Source: Azospirillum brasilense
Lineage (GTDB): Bacteria; Pseudomonadota; Alphaproteobacteria; Azospirillales; Azospirillaceae
DNA: 64,000 bases
Direction: 5' to 3'
Assembly: GCF_003349955.1 (NCBI RefSeq)
Contig: NZ_QLKQ01000040.1
Coordinates: forward strand, 1-64,000
This document shows, piece by piece, positions 58,049-64,000 of this stretch (the stretch's first letter is position 1; each line of letters opens with the position of its first letter). The notes beneath the pieces are model-generated. The model worked only from the letters and a program-made list of their open reading frames with translations, made no database searches and was not told the origin of the DNA. The position numbers and the translations under genes were made by a program.

Positions 58049-59257
58049 TCAGACCGTCTCCAGCGCCTTGCGGCTGTGCAGGGCGATCATCTGCTCCTCG
58101 TCGGTCGGGATGACGTAGACGGGGATGCGGCTGGTCGGGGCGGAGATCAGCGGACCGTTGGCCTCGTTGGCCGCCGGGTCGAGGACCACGCCGAGCCAGG
58201 CCAGCTTGTCGCCCACCCGCGCCCGCACCGGGGCGGAGCGCTCGCCGATGCCGGCGGTGAAGACCAGAGCGTCGATGCCGCCCATGGACGCGGCGAGCGC
58301 GCCCGTCTCCTTGGCGATGCGGAAGCAGAACAGCTCCACCGCCTCCTCGGCGTGCGGGTCCGCGCTGTCCAGCAGGGCGCGCATGTCGTTGGACAGGCCC
58401 GACACGCCGAGCAGACCCGACTTGTTGTAGAGCAGCTTCTCGATGGCGTCGGCGCCCATGCCCTTCTGGCGCATCAGGTAGATCAGCACGCCGGGGTCGA
58501 TGTTGCCGCAGCGGGTGCCCATGGGCAGCCCGTCCAGCGCGGTGAAGCCCATGGTGCTGTCCACGCTGCGCCCGGCGTGGATGGCGCACATGCTGGCGCC
58601 GCTGCCGAGATGGGCCACGACCACACGGCCGTCGGCCAGCTCGGGCGCCAGCTCCGGCAGGCGGCGGGCGATGTACTCGTAGGACAGGCCGTGGAAGCCG
58701 TAGCGGCGCACCCCCTCGTCGGTCAGCTCGCGCGGGATGGCGAACATCTGCGACTGCCAGGGTTGGCCGCGGTGGAAGGCGGTGTCGAAGCAGGCGACCT
58801 GCGGCAACTCCGGATGGGCCTCGGCCAGCGCGCGGATGGCGGCGAGGTTGTGCGGCTGGTGCAGCGGCGCCAGGGGGATGAAGCCCTCCAGCTCCTCCAT
58901 CACCGCCGGGGTCAGCAGCACCGGGGCGGCGTGGCGGGTGCCGCCGTGCACGACGCGATGGCCGGCGGCCAGCAGCTTCGCCCCATCCAGCCGCCCTTCG
59001 ATCCACTCCAGCAGGAAGCCCAGCAGGGCGGTGCGGTCGGACGGCTCGTCGGCCGCCCAGACCCGCTCGGCCAGCGGAGTCTTGGCGGCGTCCTTGGCCT
59101 CGAACCTCGGCTCGGTGCCGATGCCGGAGATCTGGCCGTTGATGGTCACCCGCAGCCCCCCCGCCCCGCTTTCCCGGAAGACCGAGAATTTCAGGCTGGA
59201 GGAGCCGGCGTTGATGACCAGGATGGCGTTGCCGCCACCCGCGTTCTGGCTGCTCAT
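58049..59257 (-). CDS. ackA: Acetate/propionate kinase family protein
   Basis: A 402-aa enzyme of the acetokinase family, which makes ATP from acyl phosphate and ADP (or the reverse). Signatures: ILVINAGSSSLKFSVF at the start, RRYGFHGLSYEYIARRL, AHLGSGASMCAIHAGRSVDSTMGFT, and FTAGIGERSAPVRARV. It follows the MaoC-Pta gene by 14 bp on the same strand, a classic pta-ackA operon. Acetate is the likely substrate, but butyrate or propionate cannot be excluded. Confidence 0.93.
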   Translation of the reverse strand: MSSQNAGGGNAILVINAGSSSLKFSVFRESGAGGLRVTINGQISGIGTEPRFEAKDAAKTPLAERVWAADEPSDRTALLGFLLEWIEGRLDGAKLLAAGHRVVHGGTRHAAPVLLTPAVMEELEGFIPLAPLHQPHNLAAIRALAEAHPELPQVACFDTAFHRGQPWQSQMFAIPRELTDEGVRRYGFHGLSYEYIARRLPELAPELADGRVVVAHLGSGASMCAIHAGRSVDSTMGFTALDGLPMGTRCGNIDPGVLIYLMRQKGMGADAIEKLLYNKSGLLGVSGLSNDMRALLDSADPHAEEAVELFCFRIAKETGALAASMGGIDALVFTAGIGERSAPVRARVGDKLAWLGVVLDPAANEANGPLISAPTSRIPVYVIPTDEEQMIALHSRKALETV

Positions 59258-59271
59258 GACGGTCGCCCCTC

Positions 59272-60720
59272 TCACTCGGCCGCCGCAGCGCCGCGGCGGC
59301 GGGCGGCGGCGGCCAGGACGGCCACGGCGCAGGACGCCAGACGGGTGCGCACGTTGTCGGCGCGGCTGGTCAGGATGATCGGCACGCGGGCGCCCAGAAC
59401 GATGCCGGCGGCGTCGGAGTTGGCCAGGAAGGAGAGCTGCTTGGCCAGCATGTTGCCGGCCTCCAGGTCGGGCACCAGCAGGATGTCGGCCTGGCCGGCG
59501 ACCTCGGACACGATGCCCTTGGTGCGGGCGGCTTCCAGGCTGATGGCGTTGTCGAAGGCCAGCGGGCCGTCGAGGATGCCGCCCTTGATCTGGCCGCGGT
59601 CGGCCATCTTGCACAGCGCCGCCGCCTCCAGCGTCGAGGCGATCTTCGGGTTGACCGTCTCGACCGCCGACAGGATGGCGACGCGCGGCGTCTCGACGCC
59701 CAGCACCTTGGCGAGGTCGATGGCGTTCTGGACGATGTGGACCTTGTCCTCCAGCGTCGGGTAGATGTTGATCGCCGCGTCGGTGATCAGCAACGCCCGC
59801 GGGTAGGTCGGCACGTTCATCACGAAGACGTGGCTGATGCGGCGGCTGGTGCGCAGGCCGGTCTCCTTGCGGACGACCTCGGCCATCAGCTCGTCGGTGT
59901 GCAGGCTGCCCTTCATCACCGCCTCGCACTCGCCGGAGCGGGCCAGCCGGACGCCGGTCTCGGCCGAGGCGTGGGAATGCGCCACGTCAACGATGCGGTA
60001 GCGGCTGATGTCCAGCCCGTGCGCCTCGGCGACCGACTTGATCTTGGAGGCCGGACCGACCAGCACCGGGTCGATCAGGTTGGCCTCGGCGGCCTCGACC
60101 GCGCCCTTCAGCGAGCTTTCGTCGCAGGGATGGACGACGGCGGTCGGCACCGGGGGCAGCGATTCCGTCTTGCCCAGCAGCTCGTCATGGCCGTCGTGGC
60201 GGATGACCTGGACCTGGGGCAGCTCGTGCGCCGCGCGGCGGACCTTGCGGGTCGGCGCGATCACCTCGGCGAGGCCGGAGACGACCTCCTTGCCGTCCTG
60301 GTTGCGGGCCACGCAATCGAAGACGACGATGTTCTTCTCGGCGTGCTTCTCCTTGGCGGTGACCGTCACGGTGATGACGTCGCCCAGGCCCACCGGGCGC
60401 TTGAAGCGCAGATCCTGGCCCATGTAGATCGTGCCCGGCCCCGGCAGCAGCGTGCCGAGAACGGCGGAGATCAGCGAGCCCGACCACATGCCGTGGCCGA
60501 TCACCTTGTGGAACTGGCTGTCCGCCGCATACTCCTCGTCGAGATGCGCCGGGTTGATGTCGCCGGACACCGTGGCGAACAGCTCGATGTCGGACATGGT
60601 CAGACGCCGCGACAGGCTCGCCTGCTGGCCGATCTGGATTTCCTCGAAGGTGACGTTCTCGATCATGGCTGAGCCGTTCTTGCCGAAGTCGGGGGTGGCG
60701 GGCGCGGTAACACGGTCCAT
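59272..60720 (-). CDS. Bifunctional MaoC-like hydratase / phosphate acyltransferase fusion
   Basis: A 482-aa fusion. Residues about 15-160 form a MaoC/PhaJ-type hotdog domain: FATVSGDINPAHLDEEYA has the Asp/His active-site motif of (R)-specific enoyl-CoA hydratases. Residues about 170-470 are a phosphate acetyl/butyryltransferase domain (VLVGPASKIKSVAEAHG, VMKGSLHTDELMAEVV, NIYPTLEDKVHIVQNAIDLA). It links acyl-CoA to acyl phosphate and feeds the kinase encoded next. The hydratase half may serve PHB or short-chain acid turnover. ATG 60720 is listed; ATG at about 60666 (MIENVTFEE) is a possible shorter start. Such fusions occur in Rhodospirillales and relatives. Confidence 0.9.
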   Translation of the reverse strand: MDRVTAPATPDFGKNGSAMIENVTFEEIQIGQQASLSRRLTMSDIELFATVSGDINPAHLDEEYAADSQFHKVIGHGMWSGSLISAVLGTLLPGPGTIYMGQDLRFKRPVGLGDVITVTVTAKEKHAEKNIVVFDCVARNQDGKEVVSGLAEVIAPTRKVRRAAHELPQVQVIRHDGHDELLGKTESLPPVPTAVVHPCDESSLKGAVEAAEANLIDPVLVGPASKIKSVAEAHGLDISRYRIVDVAHSHASAETGVRLARSGECEAVMKGSLHTDELMAEVVRKETGLRTSRRISHVFVMNVPTYPRALLITDAAINIYPTLEDKVHIVQNAIDLAKVLGVETPRVAILSAVETVNPKIASTLEAAALCKMADRGQIKGGILDGPLAFDNAISLEAARTKGIVSEVAGQADILLVPDLEAGNMLAKQLSFLANSDAAGIVLGARVPIILTSRADNVRTRLASCAVAVLAAAARRRGAAAAE

Positions 60721-61324
60721 TGGAGAAGCTCCTCAATCGGATAGCGGCTCGGAATCGCGAGATCCCCGGGCCGAATCCTCCCGGCCTGCGGATCGCCCTG
60801 TCGTCCGCGGCCTTTTTGTTGGACCCCCGGGTCGGCCGGCCCGGGAAGGGCCGCCCGCCAGGGGCCGGTTCGGGGTGCCTTGAATAACGCGGCACCGTGA
60901 AAGAGATGTGACAGGGTGGCGCATTTCGCGGTTCCGTTGCGGTGCAACAATGTCGCACCCCCCGGTCGCCGCCGGTCCCACCGTCCTGCCGCATTCCGCG
61001 CCGTCCGTCTTCGACGACCGGCGGAAATGTCGTTCCGTTCCGGTCTTACGACGGCCCAAGGTCTCACCCCATGACCTATGTCAAGCGGTTGGAAGACGAA
61101 ATCCGTTTACTTCCCGTCACCACAATCCGCTCACGCAGCATTGTATCACTGAGCAGGCGCAGCATGGCAAGACCTTGCGCGCGGAGACGCAAGATTGACG
61201 GATCGTTGAGATTTTCGTGAAAAGGCGGAGAAGGCGCCCGACCATCCCCGACGATTCCGCAGCGCACACGCACGCCGCACGCATGGCAGGGCGCGCATGG
61301 CAAGGGTAGCAAAGCCGGACTGGC
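60721..61324. other. Spacer between maoC-pta and a histidine kinase gene
   Basis: 604 bp without a recognised gene. It should hold the promoter of the maoC-pta operon (leftward). A + strand frame at 61071-61220 (49 codons, MTYVKRLEDEIRLLP...) and an overlapping minus frame (to 61312) both look partly protein-like, but neither has a good ribosome-binding site or family; I leave them uncalled. Confidence 0.5.
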
Positions 61325-63565
61325 TCAGGCGCTCGCCACCGACGTGGTGGGCTCCTCGGGCAACGGGTGATGGCGATCGCCGACCATCAGCACGGCAATG
61401 GAGAAGACCGTGCCCTTGCCGACCCGCGACCGGACATCGACCTGATGGCCGAGGATCTGCGCGGTGCGCCGGACGATCGACAGCCCGAGCCCCAGCCCGC
61501 GCCCGCTGTCCCGCTGATCGGTGCCGCAGCGGTAGAAATCGTCGAAGATCAGCTTGAGCTGGTCGGCGGGAATGCCCGGCCCGGTGTCCCACACCTCGAC
61601 CAGCGCGTGGCCGTCGCGGTGTCGGCAGCCCAGAAGGATCGTTCCGGTCCCGGCGTAGCGCAGGGCGTTGACCAGCAGGTTGCGCACCATGCGCTCCAGC
61701 AGCACCGGATCGCTGAGCACAAGGGCCGAGGTCGGGACCATCCGCAGCACCATGCCCTTGCTGGCCGCCTGCTCCGCGAACTCGCGATTCAGCCGGTTGG
61801 CGATGTCCTGGAGCGGGAAGACGGTGGGGCGCGGTTTGACGTTGCCGGCCTCCAGCGCGGATGTGTCGAGCAGCGTGTTGAGCAGCGTGTTGCCGGCGGC
61901 GATCGCCTCCCCCAGCTTGTCGGCCACCTCAAGCTGCTTGGCGTCGGACAGGCGGGCGGACAGGATATGGTGGAAGAGGCTCATCGCCTGGAAGGGCTGG
62001 CGCAGGTCGTGGCTGGCCGCGGCGAGGAAGCGCGACTTGGCCCGGTTGGCCCGCTCCGCCTCGGCGTGGGCCTCGGCCAGCGCCTCGCGGATGCGCACCC
62101 CGTCGGAGATGTCAATGGCGGCGCAGATCACGCCCGACACCGCCCCGAACTCGTCCCGCAACGGCTCGACGATCAGGTCGAACACCTGCTCCGGACCGGG
62201 GCCCGCCCCGATGCGGACCTCCTGCCGGGCGCCGATGCCGGTGTCCAGCACGGCCCGTTTCACCGCATCCAGCCGCACCGCGTCATCCGGCGCGTGAATG
62301 CCGGCGTTGGTCCGCCCGATGAAGTTCTCCGCCGCCCGCCCGGTCTGCGGGTTGTACATCCACATGTAGCGCAGGTTGCGGTCCAGACTGAACACGGCGA
62401 CCCGCGAATGGCGCAGCGCCATGCGGAAGCGCTCCTCGCTCTCGCGCAGCGCGCGGGCCATGGCGGCACGGGCGCGGGCCTCGGTCACCAGGAGTCGCTT
62501 GGCCTGTGCCTCGCGCCGGGTGTAGCCGGCCAGCGCCCCGGTCAGCAGAAGCCCCATCACCAGGACGATCCAGGCCGGATAATCCACCGACGCCAGACCC
62601 GGCTGGGGCGGAATCGCCAACGCCAGCGTCCAGCGCCGCCCGCCGATCACCAGATCGCGTTCGACCACCGTGTCGCCGTCCTTGCGGATGTCGCGGAAGG
62701 GAACGCCTTCCCGGCTCGCGGATGGAGCGTCGAGGTCGCGGGACGCCAGGATCCGCCCGCCATCCTGCGCCGGCCCGTCGAGGAGATGCACGGCCCCGTG
62801 CAGATCGTTCACGCGGTTGCCCGCTTCCTCCAGCAGGCGGGCGATGCCGAAGACCGAGGCGACGTAACCGGCGACCTCCGCGCAACGGTCGGCTCCGTCC
62901 AGTTCGTCCACGGGATAGCGGTAAACGGGGAGATACAGGCCGATGCTGCGACCGGCTTCGCCCCGCGGACGCGGCGGCAGGGCCTCCGTCGCCGCCAGTT
63001 CGCCCGAGGCGCAGGCCCGCGCCAGCACCTCCGCCCGGTTGGGCAGGGACAGGATGTTGATCCCTTGCCCGAAGGCGCCGCCCCGCTCCGGCTCCATCAG
63101 CGTGTTGACGAACAGATCCCCCTGGTGGGATGCCGGGATGCCGCCGGCGGCGGCATCGCCCGTCTCCTCCGCATCCTGGACGGTGAAGTCCCGCCGTCCG
63201 GCGGCCCTCATCTCCGCCTCCAGCGCGGGAACCTCCCTCGGCGACACCCGGCGCACCCAGGCGACCGACCACAGGCCGGGATAGAGGGGCATCATCGGGC
63301 GGACCGCCGCCGCAAAAGCGTCGCGGGTGGCCGGACGGGGGTCCGAAAAGGCCGAGCGCAGCGTGCGGAGCAGCAAGACGTGGCTGCCGATCCGCTCCGT
63401 GAGCGCGTCGTGGAACTGGACGAACTCGCGCTCGCGCTGCGCGCGCTCGTCCTCCCGGTTGGCGGCGCGCATCTGGAAAAAGGCGCCCAGAGTCAGCGTC
63501 AGGCCCGCGGCGACAAGCACCGGAACCGCAAACGAGACGCGCCTCCTTCTGTCCAGCAGCGGCAT
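61325..63565 (-). CDS. Membrane-bound CHASE-PAS sensor histidine kinase
   Basis: A 746-aa sensor kinase. An N-terminal helix (about 10-30) and a second one (about 330-348) enclose a periplasmic CHASE domain (about 60-240: DPRPATRDAFAAAVRPMMPLYPGLWSVAWVRRVS). A PAS domain (about 375-490, RFRMALRHSRVAVFSLDRNLRYMWM) follows, then HisKA with His519 in AASHDLRQPFQAM and an HATPase with NALRYAG, DTGPGIP and GRGLGLGLSI. ATG 63565 is chosen over an in-frame TTG five codons upstream. The CHASE ligand is unknown. The receiver-domain gene cut by the window edge lies upstream on the same strand and may be its partner. Confidence 0.92.
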   Translation of the reverse strand: MPLLDRRRRVSFAVPVLVAAGLTLTLGAFFQMRAANREDERAQREREFVQFHDALTERIGSHVLLLRTLRSAFSDPRPATRDAFAAAVRPMMPLYPGLWSVAWVRRVSPREVPALEAEMRAAGRRDFTVQDAEETGDAAAGGIPASHQGDLFVNTLMEPERGGAFGQGINILSLPNRAEVLARACASGELAATEALPPRPRGEAGRSIGLYLPVYRYPVDELDGADRCAEVAGYVASVFGIARLLEEAGNRVNDLHGAVHLLDGPAQDGGRILASRDLDAPSASREGVPFRDIRKDGDTVVERDLVIGGRRWTLALAIPPQPGLASVDYPAWIVLVMGLLLTGALAGYTRREAQAKRLLVTEARARAAMARALRESEERFRMALRHSRVAVFSLDRNLRYMWMYNPQTGRAAENFIGRTNAGIHAPDDAVRLDAVKRAVLDTGIGARQEVRIGAGPGPEQVFDLIVEPLRDEFGAVSGVICAAIDISDGVRIREALAEAHAEAERANRAKSRFLAAASHDLRQPFQAMSLFHHILSARLSDAKQLEVADKLGEAIAAGNTLLNTLLDTSALEAGNVKPRPTVFPLQDIANRLNREFAEQAASKGMVLRMVPTSALVLSDPVLLERMVRNLLVNALRYAGTGTILLGCRHRDGHALVEVWDTGPGIPADQLKLIFDDFYRCGTDQRDSGRGLGLGLSIVRRTAQILGHQVDVRSRVGKGTVFSIAVLMVGDRHHPLPEEPTTSVASA

Positions 63566-63807
63566 GCCACCCGTTCCCAACGGCCATCACCGAAATCGTC
63601 GGATCATCCGACTATAGCAAGCGGCCCCACGCCTCGATAATGGAAAAGCCATTATCCTCCCAAATGGATAGTCTGCTCCAGCGAGGAGAAGGAGGAAGCC
63701 GACTATTGATTGTCGTTTGCAGCGGGATTGCGCGCCCATTTCGATGTCAATTCTGCAATACAGAGCCCGCGAAGGCACTGCCGCCGTGAAAGCGACCCGA
63801 AACCTTC
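63566..63807. other. Spacer upstream of the histidine kinase, with inverted repeat
   Basis: 242 bp, AT-richer than the flanks. It holds a perfect inverted repeat GATAATGG-N5-CCATTATC at 63636-63656, which is 71-91 bp upstream of the kinase ATG, in operator position. No gene is seen. Confidence 0.5.
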
Positions 63808-64000
63808 TCAGGACTTCAGCCGCTCACGGCCGAGAAGCCGCGCCACCGCCCCCCGCAGGGCCATCGGCGCCACCGGCTTGTGCAGCAGCGGGTAGCCGGA
63901 CAGCCGCGCCTCGCGCAGGCGCATCGGGTCGGTGTCGCCGGTGAGGATCAGCCCGGGCAGCGTGGCGTCGAGCGCCTTGCCGATCTGGCGGATGGCGACG
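63808..64000 (-). CDS. Receiver-domain protein, C-terminal part (cut by window edge)
   Basis: The last 63 residues of a protein whose start lies beyond the window. They read LPGLILTGDTDPMRLREARL followed by SGYPLLHKPVAPMALRGAVA and end in GRERLKS. This is the second half of a response-regulator receiver: switch Thr in LTGD and the conserved Lys in LLHKPV. It could be the end of a hybrid histidine kinase or a separate regulator. Same strand as the CHASE kinase. Confidence 0.8.
   Translation of the reverse strand, partial: VAIRQIGKALDATLPGLILTGDTDPMRLREARLSGYPLLHKPVAPMALRGAVARLLGRERLKS

Noticed and set aside
61071..61312. Short frames on both strands in the maoC-pta/kinase spacer
   Set aside because: No ribosome-binding site, no recognised family, and the two strands compete for the same bases; not enough support.

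Overview
The window is about 70% GC, tightly packed and coding on both strands. It looks like a chromosome of an alphaproteobacterium of the order Rhodospirillales, most likely Azospirillum or a close relative. Support comes from a complete alphaproteobacterial-type dcw cluster (mraZ to ftsZ, then lpxC), a class A RNase P RNA, LigA/RecN/BamD of alphaproteobacterial type, a MaoC-Pta fusion next to ackA, and many sensory genes. The genus is inferred from gene content; no database search was possible.

Layout. 1-188 is a palindromic repeat remnant and a promoter region. 189-3611 holds an ABC-F ATPase, an EamA exporter and a peptidoglycan amidase. 3731-4797 is a coupled pair of unknown genes with lower GC. 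4893-5310 is rnpB. 5311-5865 is a regulatory spacer with DnaA-like boxes and MraZ boxes. 5866-25334 is the dcw cluster, all on the + strand and mostly with ATGA-type overlaps: mraZ, rsmH, ftsL, ftsI, murE, murF, mraY, murD, ftsW, murG, a small unknown gene, murC, murB, ddl, ftsQ, ftsA, ftsZ. A strong terminator follows, then lpxC.

26639-37896 is a rearranged region. bamD, recN and ligA are inverted relative to lpxC. recN and ligA are separated by an accessory block holding a subtilase with two CBM60-like modules, an unknown partner gene, a globin-coupled chemoreceptor and an unknown gene. Two related palindromic repeat clusters and two FNR-type palindromes lie here. 38038-40530 is a chemotaxis locus, cheY-cheZ2-cheZ1; cheZ2 carries five copies of a FliM-like CheY-binding peptide on a Pro/Ala tail. 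I consider this the most interesting item in the window.

40899-49633 holds an aminopeptidase P, a TerB-like protein, prmA, a PDZ lipoprotein, an unknown gene and a UvrD/PcrA helicase. 50196-57950 holds two NarL-type response regulators, a degenerate alpha/beta hydrolase, YccF, a DUF3095 protein, an Ala-rich coiled-coil protein, a CBS-pair protein and a small protein with a CtrA-like site upstream. 58049-60720 is the ackA and maoC-pta acyl-phosphate operon. 61325-64000 holds a CHASE-PAS histidine kinase and the end of a receiver-domain gene cut by the window edge.

Together the genes cover envelope growth and division (dcw, lpxC, bamD, amidase), DNA repair (ligA, recN, uvrD), oxygen sensing and motility control (globin chemoreceptor, hemerythrin, cheY/cheZ), and overflow carbon metabolism (ackA/pta). 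No tRNA, rRNA, CRISPR array, insertion sequence or prophage was recognised.
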